Position numbers and translations under genes: made by a program
NCBI GenBank assembly: GCA_021775965.1
Contig: JAJFGV010000043.1
Coordinates: forward strand, 124,001-188,000
Reading direction: 5' to 3'
DNA: 64,000 nucleotides
Source of the DNA: Alphaproteobacteria bacterium
Lineage (GTDB): Bacteria; Pseudomonadota; Alphaproteobacteria; Micavibrionales; Micavibrionaceae
Notes under the pieces: model-generated
Told to the model about the DNA's origin: nothing
Databases searched by the model: none
What the model saw: the letters and a program-made list of their open reading frames with translations, nothing else
Part shown: piece by piece, positions 16,307-26,720 of the stretch
Layout of the letters: the number at the start of each line of letters is the position of its first letter
Position numbering within the stretch: position 1 is the first letter of the stretch

Positions 16307-17656
16307 ATGAACACTCCAAATCCCCTTACATCCAGAAAATCAGGCCCTTTGGAAGGAACCATCAAAGTTCCCGGCGATAAATCAATCTCGCACCGCGCGT
16401 TGATGCTGGGCGCGATCACGGTTGGCGAAACGATTATCAGCGGTCTGCTGGAAGGCGAAGATGTTTTGGCCACAGCCGAGGCCATGCGCAGTTTAGGGGC
16501 TGAAGTTTGCAAGGGGAGTGACGGTCTGTGGCACATATACGGCACCGGTATTGGCGGATTGAAGGAGCCGAAAGAAGCGCTGGATATGGGCAATAGCGGT
16601 ACGGGCGTACGTCTTTTGATGGGGCTGGTGGCTGGCCATGCGATAACAACAAAGTTCACAGGTGATGGGTCCTTAAGCGGCCGGCCCATGAACCGTATCA
16701 TCAAACCGCTGGAGATGATGGGTGCGACATTTGAAACATCCGATGGCGGCACGTTGCCGCTGACGGTGATTGGCAACGAAGACACAATGCCGCTGGAATA
16801 CCGCCTGCCTGTCGCCTCGGCGCAGGTGAAATCGGCGATCTTGCTGGCGGGCCTCAGTGCGCCGGGACGTACAACGGTCATCGAAGAGCGCCCAACCCGC
16901 GACCATACCGAGCGTATGTTACGGCATTTCGGATTGGGCGTAGACGTACAGGATATGAAGGACGGCTCGCAGGCGATCAGCATTATTGGCCAGCAGGAAC
17001 TCGAGCCCTGCGCCGTTGATGTGCCGGGTGATCCGTCTTCCGCCGCCTTTCCGGCAGTGGCGGCCCTATTGAATAAGGGATCAGAACTACGGCTTTGCGG
17101 AATTTGTGTGAATGAAAGACGTATGGGGCTGTATGTCACCTTGCAGGAAATGGGTGCTGATATTTCCTATGAGCATGAGCGTATTGTCGCAGGCGAGCCA
17201 GTTGCCGACATCATTGTACGTGGCACGGGCACGCTGAAAGGCATAGACGTACCCCCCGAGCGCGTACCGTCGATGATTGATGAGTTTCCGGCGCTGGCGA
17301 TGGTCGCCGCCTGTGCCGAGGGGACAACAAAAATGACCGGACTGGGTGAGTTACGGGTCAAGGAAAGCGATCGTCTGTTGATGGTTACTGAAGGGTTGAA
17401 AGCCTGCGGTATATCACTGGAAATGGGTGAAGACAGCCTCACCATTAACAGCAACGGCAGGCACCCGATCGGTGGAGCAACCATTAAGACCGCGCTGGAT
17501 CACCGCATCGCCATGGCGTTTCTGGCACTCGGCACCGCCACCGACGAGCCGATCACAATCGACGACGCCACCCCAATCAAAACCAGCTTTCCAAATTTTG
17601 AGGAGTTGATGGAAGATCTTGGGGCTGAGATAAATCAATCAACCAAAAAGAATTAA
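16307..17656 (+). CDS. aroA: 3-phosphoshikimate 1-carboxyvinyltransferase (EPSP synthase)
   Basis: A 449-residue enzyme joining shikimate-3-phosphate and phosphoenolpyruvate in aromatic amino acid synthesis. Visible motifs are PGDKSISHRAL, GNSGTGVRLLMG, SAQVKSAILLAGL, RDHTERML and LRVKESDR. The R-D-H-T-E and S-A-Q-V-K sequences match the class II group described for alphaproteobacteria and Agrobacterium. The position that is alanine in the CP4 enzyme is glycine here (GNSGT), so I make no claim on inhibitor sensitivity. aroA-cmk-rpsA-ihfB is a conserved order, here split by one minus-strand hypothetical gene that begins two bases after the stop. Confidence 0.94.
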   Translation: MNTPNPLTSRKSGPLEGTIKVPGDKSISHRALMLGAITVGETIISGLLEGEDVLATAEAMRSLGAEVCKGSDGLWHIYGTGIGGLKEPKEALDMGNSGTGVRLLMGLVAGHAITTKFTGDGSLSGRPMNRIIKPLEMMGATFETSDGGTLPLTVIGNEDTMPLEYRLPVASAQVKSAILLAGLSAPGRTTVIEERPTRDHTERMLRHFGLGVDVQDMKDGSQAISIIGQQELEPCAVDVPGDPSSAAFPAVAALLNKGSELRLCGICVNERRMGLYVTLQEMGADISYEHERIVAGEPVADIIVRGTGTLKGIDVPPERVPSMIDEFPALAMVAACAEGTTKMTGLGELRVKESDRLLMVTEGLKACGISLEMGEDSLTINSNGRHPIGGATIKTALDHRIAMAFLALGTATDEPITIDDATPIKTSFPNFEELMEDLGAEINQSTKKN

Positions 17657-17658
17657 CC

Positions 17659-18771
17659 TTAACGAAATTGCCCAGGCGATAATTCAGGCTCATCGTAAAT
17701 TCCGCTGAACATAGGATTTTTTAAGACATACGACAATTCTTGTTCTTCTTTGCGTTGGCGCCGGGTTAATTTGCCTTTTCCCACTCTGCTTCTTTGATCC
17801 TGCCAGCCTTTTTTTGATTTCGTATTACTGCCGCCACCAATACCCTGGCATGTCTTAACCGCTTCGCCATAGGTGTTATAACTCTCCCTGCTTTTTGTTT
17901 CGCCGTAAGGATCAAATTGAGACACTGTGAAGGTATTTCCTCTATGCTGAACACTGCTATAGGAGCCATCCGGATGTCTGTTTAAATCCTTTGATATTCT
18001 GCTTTGCAAAAGAAAGTCTTTTCCCGAGACAACATGCCTTAGATTCTCGTTTACATTCGGCCTCCAAAAAGCCCTTTCCCTATGAACTGATCCTACGGCT
18101 TTCTTAAAAGAAGCCAATATATTATCTGAATCTGGTTTTCCATTTTGAGCAGCATGTTTGTGCGTCCATGGACCTGGCAGTGGCCCGGCGCCTATACCTG
18201 CTTCTGCCGCATCAAATTCAAACGCAAAATTTTTGATTTTTCTGGCTTGTTTTAATGTATGTGAAAATTCTCTGTCCCATTTTTTACGTAGCAAGGCAAC
18301 TTCCCTGCTGTGTTTTTTTACGGGCTTAGGCGGCGTGTAATCCGTGATTTTTATGACGGCTTCAATAGTGCCTTCATAATATCCGCCCTGGCCTTTATCA
18401 TATTTTATTTTTCCAACCCCAAGCGCTTCAGCTTTTATTTTACAGGATAAATGGCCGCCCCCATCAAAAACAAAAACCTCTTTTTCTGCCGTTAATGTTC
18501 TATCGTAATCGGTAGTGACCCTTCCAGAAAACTTATTCTTCTCCTGTTTTGGTTTTCCTTTGGGTCCGTATGGCAGGTTATGAATTTCACAAACAATATG
18601 GCCTTTTGCAGGATCACGATATTGCGTTAAAAGTTTGCCCTTTTTTTCCTTTACCAAAGCGTGAAGCCCTTCATAGCCTGCAGAGCGAAGAGCTTCCGCA
18701 ATAGCCTTTGGGACTTCGTCCACCAACGCTATTTTCATGTTTTCAAGATTGGCTAGATAGTGATAATCCAT
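17659..18771 (-). CDS. Hypothetical basic protein inserted between aroA and cmk
   Basis: A 370-residue, lysine- and arginine-rich protein with no family I recognise. Beta-like segments with GGGHLSCKIKAEALGVGKIKY and GQGGYYEGTIEAVIKITDY occupy the first half. A charged helical stretch (REVALLRKKWDREFSHTLKQ) follows, and the C-terminus is very basic (KSKKGWQDQRSRVGKGKLTRRQRKEEQE). There is no signal peptide or transmembrane segment. The coding sequence is more AT-rich than aroA and cmk and breaks their conserved linkage, so it was probably acquired. A toxin-like or nucleic-acid-binding role is conceivable but unsupported. Confidence 0.6.
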   Translation of the reverse strand: MDYHYLANLENMKIALVDEVPKAIAEALRSAGYEGLHALVKEKKGKLLTQYRDPAKGHIVCEIHNLPYGPKGKPKQEKNKFSGRVTTDYDRTLTAEKEVFVFDGGGHLSCKIKAEALGVGKIKYDKGQGGYYEGTIEAVIKITDYTPPKPVKKHSREVALLRKKWDREFSHTLKQARKIKNFAFEFDAAEAGIGAGPLPGPWTHKHAAQNGKPDSDNILASFKKAVGSVHRERAFWRPNVNENLRHVVSGKDFLLQSRISKDLNRHPDGSYSSVQHRGNTFTVSQFDPYGETKSRESYNTYGEAVKTCQGIGGGSNTKSKKGWQDQRSRVGKGKLTRRQRKEEQELSYVLKNPMFSGIYDEPELSPGQFR

Positions 18772-18955
18772 TTTTTACCCTTATTTTCCTGACATAACTC
18801 TAAAGTCGGCTAGTATTATGCATAATTCTGTCGGTTGTCAAATATTATTTACCACCTCTTTCAGCAATGCATGAAAAGCACAAAACCCTTTGTTGCTTGG
18901 CTCTTGGCAGCGCGCCTGAAAAAATTCATACTGGCCCGGTTTTAAGGGAGGTTTT

Positions 18956-19648
18956 ATGAGTTACCCCATCATCGCCATTGACGGTCCGGCAGCCAGCGGC
19001 AAAGGCACGCTGTCGCGCAATATAGCTGAAAAGCTGGGTTATGCGCATATGGATACGGGCAGTTTGTACCGCGCTGTCGCTTTTGAGGTTTTGGAAATGG
19101 GCGGCGACCCCGAAAACGCAGACGATGCGCTCAAAGGGGCAGATTCCCTGGCAAACAAAATCAAGAACGACGATCCTTCTTCCTCTGGTTTTATTTTACA
19201 TAATGCAAAGCTGAGGGGGGATGAGGTGGCCCAGGCAGCGTCTGTGGTGGCGGCGATGGAGCCAGTTCGCAAACAACTGGTTATCCTGCAGCGAACATTC
19301 GCGCAAAACCCCGGTGAGGGCTATCAAGGCGCTGTTTTGGACGGGCGCGACATCGGCACGGTGATCTGCCCGGAGGCCGATGTGAAGCTGTTTGTTACAG
19401 CCAATATAGAGGTCCGGGCCGGAAGACGCATGAAAGAGTTGCAATCCAGGGGAATTGAGGCTACAAATGGCACCGTTTTAGAAGATATGCGCGCGCGGGA
19501 CGCCAGGGACACAGAGCGAAAAAGCTCCCCTTTAAAACCCGCTGAGGATGCCGTGATGTTGGATACGTCACAATTGTCCGAAAGCGAAGTGCTGGAAAAA
19601 GCCCTTGAGATTATTCAAGGGAAAATGTCCGGCCCAACGATATCCTAG
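18956..19648 (+). CDS. cmk: Cytidylate kinase
   Basis: A 230-residue kinase that phosphorylates CMP and dCMP. The P-loop is GPAASGKGT at residues 10-18, followed by LGYAHMDTGSLYRA, which binds the nucleotide monophosphate, and later DGRDIGTVICPEA. The lid region carries RDARDTERKSSPLKPAEDA. GGGAGG lies just upstream of the ATG. It is followed after 123 bases by rpsA, the conserved order in proteobacteria. Confidence 0.94.
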   Translation: MSYPIIAIDGPAASGKGTLSRNIAEKLGYAHMDTGSLYRAVAFEVLEMGGDPENADDALKGADSLANKIKNDDPSSSGFILHNAKLRGDEVAQAASVVAAMEPVRKQLVILQRTFAQNPGEGYQGAVLDGRDIGTVICPEADVKLFVTANIEVRAGRRMKELQSRGIEATNGTVLEDMRARDARDTERKSSPLKPAEDAVMLDTSQLSESEVLEKALEIIQGKMSGPTIS

Positions 19649-19771
19649 CCCGACTGTTAACGTCTGTGGCCTGATCTTCGTTCATTTCTTCCCAAAACAT
19701 ATATTAGGCATCACCGTTTTAAAGCGTAAAGCGTTTGATGTTATTTTGAACAAAGAAAAAGGAACTAAAAC

Positions 19772-21652
19772 ATGGCGCATGTAGCCGCGAATTTACAAGA
19801 TAAGAACGACTCAAAGGACTTTGAAGCCCTTCTGACTGAATCCCTCAAGGGGCAGGAAAAGTTTACAGGAACGGTTGTCAAGGGAACTGTGATTGCCGTT
19901 GATAGCGAATTTGTTATTGTTGATGTTGGTCTCAAATCCGAAGGCCGCATTCCCAAACAGGAATTTTCAAAACCCGGCGAAGATCCGGAAATCAAAGCCG
20001 GCGATGCTGTTGAAGTTTTTGTCGAAAAGATGGAAGATAGAAACGGCGAATCCGTTCTCTCGCGCGAAAAAGCACGCCGCGAAGAGGTTTGGATCGAGCT
20101 GGAAAAATCTCATACAGACAACGAGCGCGTTACCGGTATTATTTTTGGCCGCGTCAAAGGTGGTTTTACCGTTGATCTTGGCGGCGCGGTTGCGTTCTTG
20201 CCAGGTTCACAGGTTGATATCCGCCCCGTGCGCGATGTCACACCGCTGATGGGCAACCCGCAACCATTTCATATTCTCAAGATGGATCGCAGCCGCGGCA
20301 ATATTGTTGTCTCGCGCCGCGCCGTTCTGGAAGAGAGCCGCGAAGAGGCCAAGAGTGATTTGCTTGATACCTTGAAAGAGGGTCAGGTCATACCGGGTGT
20401 GGTCAAGAACATTACTGACTATGGTGCCTTTGTTGATCTTGGCGGCGTTGATGGTTTGCTCCACGTTACCGATATTTCATGGAAGCGCGTCAATCACCCA
20501 TCAGAAGTTTTACAAATCGGCCAGAGCGTCGATGTACAAATCGTTCGCTTTAACGAAGAAACCCAGCGGATTTCTCTGGGCATGAAACAACTCGAAGACG
20601 ATCCGTGGAAAGGTGTGACAGATACATATACTGTTGGTGTCAAATTCACCGGCCGCGTGACCAACATCGCTGATTACGGTGCCTTTGTGGAACTGGAAGA
20701 TGGCATTGAAGGTCTGGTTCATGTCTCTGAAATGTCATGGGTGAAAAAGAACATCCACCCTGGTAAAATTGTTTCGACCTCACAAGAAGTCGAAGTGATG
20801 GTGCTGGATGTTGACGGTGACAAGCGCCGGATTTCCCTTGGCCTGAAACAATGCCAGGAAAACCCGTGGGCAGCCTTTGCCGAGAGCCATAAAGTCGGCG
20901 ATACATTTGAAGGCGAGATTCGTAACATTACCGAGTTCGGTCTGTTTATCGCTCTGACGGAGGATATTGACGGTATGGTTCACCTGTCCGACATTTCCTG
21001 GGAAGACCAAACCGAAGAGATTCTGAAGGGCTTCACCAAGGATGAAAAAGCCAAGGTCAAAATCCTCGATATGGACCCAGACAAGGAACGTGTTGCGCTT
21101 GGTATCAAGCAATTAACGGACGATCCTTTCAAAGGTGCTCTGGAGGGTATGGCCAAAGGCGCGGTTGTCACCTGTACGGTTTCCGAGATTCAGGACAAGG
21201 CAATTGAAGTCACGATCAATGATGGCATCACCGGTACCATCAAAAAGGCAGATCTATCGCGCGAACGCTCCGAGCAACGCCCGGACCGTTTTGCCGTTGG
21301 TGAGAAGCTTGATGCGAAAATCCTGACTATGGATAAGAAAACCCGCAAAGTGACGCTTTCGATCAAAGCCCGCGAAATCGATGAAGACAAGCAGGCGATG
21401 AAACAGTTCGGCTCAACCGAAAGCGGTGCGTCGCTTGGTGATATTCTTGGTGCGGCCCTGCAGGAAAAAGAGGGCAAGAACAAGGAAGATGCCGCTGATG
21501 CCGAGGCTAAGGAAGAAAAGCCAAAGAAAAAAGCGGCCGCCAAAAAGAAAGCTGATGCTGATGACGCACCAGAAGATAAGGCCGAGAAGAAAGAAAAAGC
21601 CCCGGCCAAAAAGAAGAAAGCTGACGCAAAAGCCGAGGGGGAAGAATCATAG
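19772..21652 (+). CDS. rpsA: 30S ribosomal protein S1
   Basis: A 626-residue S1 with six S1 (OB-fold) domains across about residues 30-530, visible through repeated ITDYGAFVDLGGVDGLLHVTD-type segments; domains three and four are the best conserved. S1 binds mRNA leaders and helps start translation. After the last domain comes a tail of about 70 residues made almost entirely of lysine, alanine, glutamate and aspartate (for example EKPKKKAAAKKKADADD), which E. coli S1 lacks. AAAGGAAC precedes the ATG. A strong terminator follows. Confidence 0.95.
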   Translation: MAHVAANLQDKNDSKDFEALLTESLKGQEKFTGTVVKGTVIAVDSEFVIVDVGLKSEGRIPKQEFSKPGEDPEIKAGDAVEVFVEKMEDRNGESVLSREKARREEVWIELEKSHTDNERVTGIIFGRVKGGFTVDLGGAVAFLPGSQVDIRPVRDVTPLMGNPQPFHILKMDRSRGNIVVSRRAVLEESREEAKSDLLDTLKEGQVIPGVVKNITDYGAFVDLGGVDGLLHVTDISWKRVNHPSEVLQIGQSVDVQIVRFNEETQRISLGMKQLEDDPWKGVTDTYTVGVKFTGRVTNIADYGAFVELEDGIEGLVHVSEMSWVKKNIHPGKIVSTSQEVEVMVLDVDGDKRRISLGLKQCQENPWAAFAESHKVGDTFEGEIRNITEFGLFIALTEDIDGMVHLSDISWEDQTEEILKGFTKDEKAKVKILDMDPDKERVALGIKQLTDDPFKGALEGMAKGAVVTCTVSEIQDKAIEVTINDGITGTIKKADLSRERSEQRPDRFAVGEKLDAKILTMDKKTRKVTLSIKAREIDEDKQAMKQFGSTESGASLGDILGAALQEKEGKNKEDAADAEAKEEKPKKKAAAKKKADADDAPEDKAEKKEKAPAKKKKADAKAEGEES

Positions 21653-21681
21653 TAATATAGGCTTTTATCCCATAAATTTAG

Positions 21682-21721
21682 AAAAAGCCGGGCCTTGTAA
21701 TAAAAGGGGCCCGGCTTTTTT
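21682..21721 (+). terminator. Intrinsic terminator after rpsA
   Basis: AAAAAGCCGGGCC at 21682-21694 pairs perfectly with GGCCCGGCTTTTT at 21708-21720, giving a 13-base stem with a 13-base loop and a T-run that begins within the stem. The gene ends 30 bases earlier. The A-run on the left arm makes it potentially bidirectional. Confidence 0.9.
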
Positions 21722-21913
21722 ATGTTATTTTGCTCTATAAAAAATCCCCCCCCATAAAAAACCTTTTGCGATCAATGACTTTTGCTTGACGTGCCCTAGT
21801 TTGATGGGGCAATGTAGGGTCATTATTGATAGCTGCGTGGATCATAAAAAGGCAGAAAGCCTGAAATACTTTGCTTATGATCCGCCTCAGGCAAACGAAA
21901 AAGGACGATTACG

Positions 21914-22216
21914 ATGACAAAATCGCAACTTATTAGCCATCTGGCAGAAAAGAACCCGCATCTTTTCATGCGCGATATTGAGAAAATCGTTGATACCATC
22001 TTTGAAGAAATCACATCGGCGCTGGTCCGTGGCGATCGCGTTGAGCTCAGAGGTTTTGGCGCTTTTTCCGTTAAGCATCGCGACTCACGTACGGGACGCA
22101 ATCCACGTACAGGTGAGACCGTTTATGTTGCCGCCAAGCGCCTGCCTTTCTTTAAGACCGGCAAGGCATTGCGTGAACGTCTGAATGAGAAAAAAGACGC
22201 CTTGAGTGAGTATTAA
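21914..22216 (+). CDS. ihfB: Integration host factor beta subunit
   Basis: A 100-residue DNA-bending protein of the HU/IHF family. The family motif [22 protein letters not shown] is present, with the arm proline in RNPRTGE, and the protein ends in the usual helix ([12 protein letters not shown]). IHF beta rather than HU is favoured by its place after rpsA and by the start [14 protein letters not shown]. It works as a heterodimer with IHF alpha, encoded elsewhere. A new promoter upstream is likely because a terminator separates it from rpsA. Confidence 0.93.
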   Translation: MTKSQLISHLAEKNPHLFMRDIEKIVDTIFEEITSALVRGDRVELRGFGAFSVKHRDSRTGRNPRTGETVYVAAKRLPFFKTGKALRERLNEKKDALSEY

Positions 22217-22255
22217 GGCACACCATATCGAATTTTCATTTTATAAGGCCCTACT

Positions 22256-22588
22256 ATGGGATTGATACGCTGGATTTTTGGCCTTCTCATTGCGCTCATT
22301 CTGGTAGCTTTTGCCGTTTTTAACCGCAATTCTGTATCCCTGACATGGAGCCCTGTTCACGCCCCGCTGGAATTACCGCTTTATATGATTGGTCTGGTGC
22401 TAATGGCTATCGGTTTTTTTACCGGCACGCTGATGACCTGGATGAATATGAGCAAAGTGCGCCAGGATAGACGCCGCCAGAAAAAACAGATTAAAATCCT
22501 CGAAAAGGAACTAGAAGCCGTGAATGAAAATGGAAACGCTGAAGCCCCGTCTGATTTTTTCCCGGCCCTGCCAAAAAGGAAGAAATGA
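22256..22588 (+). CDS. LapA-domain (DUF1049) inner-membrane protein
   Basis: A 110-residue membrane protein with two hydrophobic helices (WIFGLLIALILVAFAVFN and LYMIGLVLMAIGFFTGTLMTW) and a cytosolic coiled-coil tail (KVRQDRRRQKKQIKILEKELEAV). This is the LapA/YciS pattern; in E. coli LapA works with LapB in controlling LPS synthesis through FtsH and LpxC. The name is unrelated to the LapA adhesin. No lapB is present. It follows ihfB by 39 bases and overlaps pyrF, so ihfB-lapA-pyrF-trpF are probably one operon. Confidence 0.85.
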   Translation: MGLIRWIFGLLIALILVAFAVFNRNSVSLTWSPVHAPLELPLYMIGLVLMAIGFFTGTLMTWMNMSKVRQDRRRQKKQIKILEKELEAVNENGNAEAPSDFFPALPKRKK

Positions 22589-23280
22589 TGACGATATTTT
22601 GTGCGATTGATACGACTGACTTGGCGCTGGCTGAAGAGCTGGCCGCGACGATCGGCCCGGTTACCGGCGGACTGAAATTGGGATTAGAGTTTTTTAATGC
22701 CAATGGACCGCAAGGGGTCGCGCAGGTTATGGCCGCCTGCGAAGAAGCAGAATTGTTCCTCGATCTCAAATATCACGACATCCCCAATACAGTGGCCGGT
22801 GCCGTACGCGCTGTCTCAGAAGAATTAAAGCCAGCATATTTAAACGTACATGCCTCGGGCGGGCTGGAGATGATGAAGGCAGCGAAAGAGGCTTGCGGCA
22901 CGGATACCAAGCTTCTGGGCGTTACCATCTTAACATCTCTGTCGGATATAGAGCTTGGAGATATAGGCTATGAAGGACCGGCCGGCACATGCGTGGAACG
23001 ACTGGCGCATCTGGCCAAGCAGGCCGAACTCGACGGCGTGGTGTGCTCGGCTCTGGAAATTGAAACGCTGCGCAAGGCCTGCGGCCCTGATTTTACCCTG
23101 ATGGTGCCGGGCATACGCCCCGCGGGCAGCGCTGCAGACGACCAAAAACGTGTGATGGGCCCGCAAGAAGCCATTGATGCTGGGGCCAGCCATCTGGTGA
23201 TCGGCAGACCGATTACGCAGGCTGATGATCCCACCGCTTCCGCACAGTCGATTTTGGATGAGATTAATGGCCAAAGTTAA
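22588..23280 (+). CDS. pyrF: Orotidine 5'-phosphate decarboxylase
   Basis: A 230-residue enzyme making UMP from orotidine monophosphate. The catalytic DxKxxD signature is DLKYHD at 59-64, and the phosphate-binding VMVPGIRPAG and GASHLVIGRPIT segments are near the C-terminus. Of two adjacent ATG codons I prefer 22588, seven bases after AAGGA, over 22585. It overlaps the preceding stop by one base and the following trpF by 14 bases. The pyrF-trpF neighbourhood is common in alphaproteobacteria. Confidence 0.94.
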   Translation: MTIFCAIDTTDLALAEELAATIGPVTGGLKLGLEFFNANGPQGVAQVMAACEEAELFLDLKYHDIPNTVAGAVRAVSEELKPAYLNVHASGGLEMMKAAKEACGTDTKLLGVTILTSLSDIELGDIGYEGPAGTCVERLAHLAKQAELDGVVCSALEIETLRKACGPDFTLMVPGIRPAGSAADDQKRVMGPQEAIDAGASHLVIGRPITQADDPTASAQSILDEINGQS

Positions 23281-23902
23281 AATCTGCGGCCTCACAGAAC
23301 CTGACACGGTTCAGGCCGCAATTGATTCTGGTGCCGACTATCTCGGCTTTGTTTTCTACCCACCCTCCCCACGCAACATTGACCCAGAGACAGCCGCGAA
23401 ACTGATTCAGGATGTACCCGATCATATCAAGACGGTCGGACTTTTCGTTGATCCAGATGATGAAACGCTTGAATCTGTATTGAACCGGGTCAAAATCAAT
23501 ATGGTGCAATTGCACGGCAATGAAACGCCGCAACGCGTCAGTGAAATCAAAACCCGATTCTCTGTCCCAATCATAAAAGCGATACGCATCGGATCACAGG
23601 AAGATTTGGCTACTGCCGAGGCTTATAAGGAAATTATTGATGCGATTATGTTCGACGCAAAAGTCACTGATTCGCCGCTTCCGGGGGGAACCGGACAGAG
23701 TTTCGACTGGGGTCTTTTAAAAAATTATGAGCCCGCCATGACCTGGTTCCTGGCGGGTGGGCTGACCTCCGAAAATGTGACCCGGGCACTTTCCATCATA
23801 AACCCGAACGTGGTAGATGTATCCTCCGGCGTCGAAAACGCACCGGGGCAAAAAGACGCAGATAAGATCAGAAAGTTTATAGAAGCGGTTCAGAGCACAT
23901 AA
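23267..23902 (+). CDS. trpF: Phosphoribosylanthranilate isomerase
   Basis: A 211-residue TIM-barrel enzyme of tryptophan synthesis. The N-terminal VKICGLTEPD holds the catalytic cysteine, VQLHGNETP is the second conserved strand, and FLAGGLTSENV with VDVSSGVENAPGQKD forms the phosphate site and C-terminus. The ATG at 23267 matches the family start; the frame continues upstream inside pyrF. The usual next gene, trpB, is displaced by about 1.1 kb by an inserted secreted-protein gene. Confidence 0.94.
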   Translation: MAKVKICGLTEPDTVQAAIDSGADYLGFVFYPPSPRNIDPETAAKLIQDVPDHIKTVGLFVDPDDETLESVLNRVKINMVQLHGNETPQRVSEIKTRFSVPIIKAIRIGSQEDLATAEAYKEIIDAIMFDAKVTDSPLPGGTGQSFDWGLLKNYEPAMTWFLAGGLTSENVTRALSIINPNVVDVSSGVENAPGQKDADKIRKFIEAVQST

Positions 23903-23945
23903 ATAATTTATTATTGAAACGCTCTGCAATGAAAGAGCTCAGCGA

Positions 23946-24935
23946 ATGATAAGAATTCTAGCTTTAATTATATTGATCCCGTTTTTGTTTAAAACAGCAA
24001 GTGCAGAAGAATCTTGCATTGATAAATATAAAAACTGGAGCAGGGTAGAAAAGCCTGTTCTTCGTGATTACATTCCCCGTGAAAACTATGAGGCGGCCAG
24101 CGACCCTCATGTTTTTATAGACCAAAAAGGTCATCTGAAAATGATTTATTCAGGTGATGACGCAGATTCAGATGATGATTCAGGTGATGACTCAGGTTAT
24201 ATATCTATAAAAATAGCGTCTGGAAAAGATTGGGAAACATGGTCACCAACATCTGTTTTATTAGGCGCTAGCAAGAATATTACCCACCCACGCTCCAAAG
24301 AAACACCTTTTTACCGTCTAACAAAAAACGGACAGCATCAAATTTATTTTATTGGCTATGATGATGAAGAAACTTATGAATCAGAAATATATTTAGCTAT
24401 TTCAGATACACTAGAAGGCCCCTATACAGTTTTTAAAAAACCTGTCATCGCACGCGGTGTTCTTGATGGAAAGCAGGTGCGGACAATTACCTCTCCGAGT
24501 GTTATTGAACATGACAACAGGTTGTATATGACGTTTCTAGCCTGGGATGATTTTCCGGAGCCGCGCCATGTGTGGGTTATGGGTGCTATTTCTGATGATA
24601 GTGGCGCCACATGGACCGATATAAAAGAAGTTCCTGTCCCAGTTGGTATGGAAGGGCAAATTACAAGATCACCAAATGGAAAATATATTGCTCTCAGAAC
24701 AGGTGAGCATAAAGATTCCGAGGCGATTTTCTTATCCTGTGCCTACCATCCATTTGGCCCCTATGAGCAAAGTGACAGGCCGATATTGACGAAAGCTTCA
24801 ACGCATTGGGAGAAAGATGAAAATCAAGCGCCCCAAATCACATTTGATCCAGTATCGGGACAGGCTTATGTTTATTATGTTGGTGCTGATCATTCAAAAG
24901 GTTGGTGGATTATGATGGCATATAACAAAGACTAA
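23946..24935 (+). CDS. Secreted beta-propeller-like protein (glycosidase-like fold)
   Basis: A 329-residue protein with a signal peptide ([20 protein letters not shown], cleaved near residue 20). The mature part has regularly spaced beta-sheet blades such as [54 protein letters not shown] and [15 protein letters not shown], the style of five-bladed propellers of the GH43/GH32/GH130 type. I cannot confirm a catalytic triad. Residues 72-84 are an acidic repeat ([13 protein letters not shown]), encoded by near-duplicate DNA. It is more AT-rich than its neighbours and interrupts trpF-trpB, so it was probably inserted. Confidence 0.6.
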   Translation: MIRILALIILIPFLFKTASAEESCIDKYKNWSRVEKPVLRDYIPRENYEAASDPHVFIDQKGHLKMIYSGDDADSDDDSGDDSGYISIKIASGKDWETWSPTSVLLGASKNITHPRSKETPFYRLTKNGQHQIYFIGYDDEETYESEIYLAISDTLEGPYTVFKKPVIARGVLDGKQVRTITSPSVIEHDNRLYMTFLAWDDFPEPRHVWVMGAISDDSGATWTDIKEVPVPVGMEGQITRSPNGKYIALRTGEHKDSEAIFLSCAYHPFGPYEQSDRPILTKASTHWEKDENQAPQITFDPVSGQAYVYYVGADHSKGWWIMMAYNKD

Positions 24936-24990
24936 AGAGAATGAACTCAGCACTTCCTTAAGGGCAGCAAAAGCGTGTATAACGCCCCCT

Positions 24991-26195
<1,205 letters not shown>

Positions 26196-26199
<4 letters not shown>

Positions 26200-26720
26200 G
26201 CCGTATAGCCGTTGTGGGCTGTTGCGGGGCAGGAAAATCAACATTCGCTCAAAAGCTTGCTAAAAAAACCAACCTGCCGCTTTATCATCTCGATAAGATT
26301 TTCTGGAAGCCGAATTGGATGCAAGAAGACCCAGAAGTATTTCAACAAAAACTTCGGGAATGGACCGAACAGGAACAGTGGATTATTGACGGTAATTTTA
26401 CGCGCACAGCGAGCACCCGTTTTCAGGCAGCGGATACAGTGTTCTTTTTTGATTACCCTGTCTGGCTTTGCCTTTTCAGGACCATTAAACGGGTTATTAT
26501 AAGTTATGGGCAGACCCGCAGCGATATGGCAGATGGGTGCTCAGAACACTTTGATTTTGCTTTTCTTCGTTATATTTCCAGGTTTCGAACAGAAACCCGG
26601 CCACGCGTTCTTCAGGCATTGGAAGAATATGGACAACATTGCAAAGTCATTGTTTTCAAAAGGCCTTCTGATGTAAAAGAATGGCTGGAAAACTATAAGG
26701 AAAAACATGTCACGGATTGA
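26196..26720 (+). CDS. P-loop kinase-like protein (topology modulation protein / FlaR-like)
   Basis: A 174-residue nucleotide-binding protein. The P-loop is GCCGAGKST near residues 8-16, followed by [15 protein letters not shown] and [12 protein letters not shown], the pattern of the family annotated as DNA topology modulation protein or adenylate-kinase-like. [15 protein letters not shown] segment follows, then a basic helix. Real substrates are not known for this family. It overlaps trpB by four bases (ATGA) and trpA by 14 bases, so it is translated with the tryptophan synthase subunits, an unusual insertion. Confidence 0.75.

Noticed and set aside
16307-17656. Glyphosate-tolerant aroA based on class II motifs
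   Set aside because: Several class II motifs fit, but the glycine at the site that is alanine in the CP4 enzyme gives no basis for a tolerance claim.
21746-21753. Run of eight C residues upstream of ihfB as a phase-variation tract
   Set aside because: It lies outside any coding sequence and between a terminator and the likely ihfB promoter; no evidence for switching.
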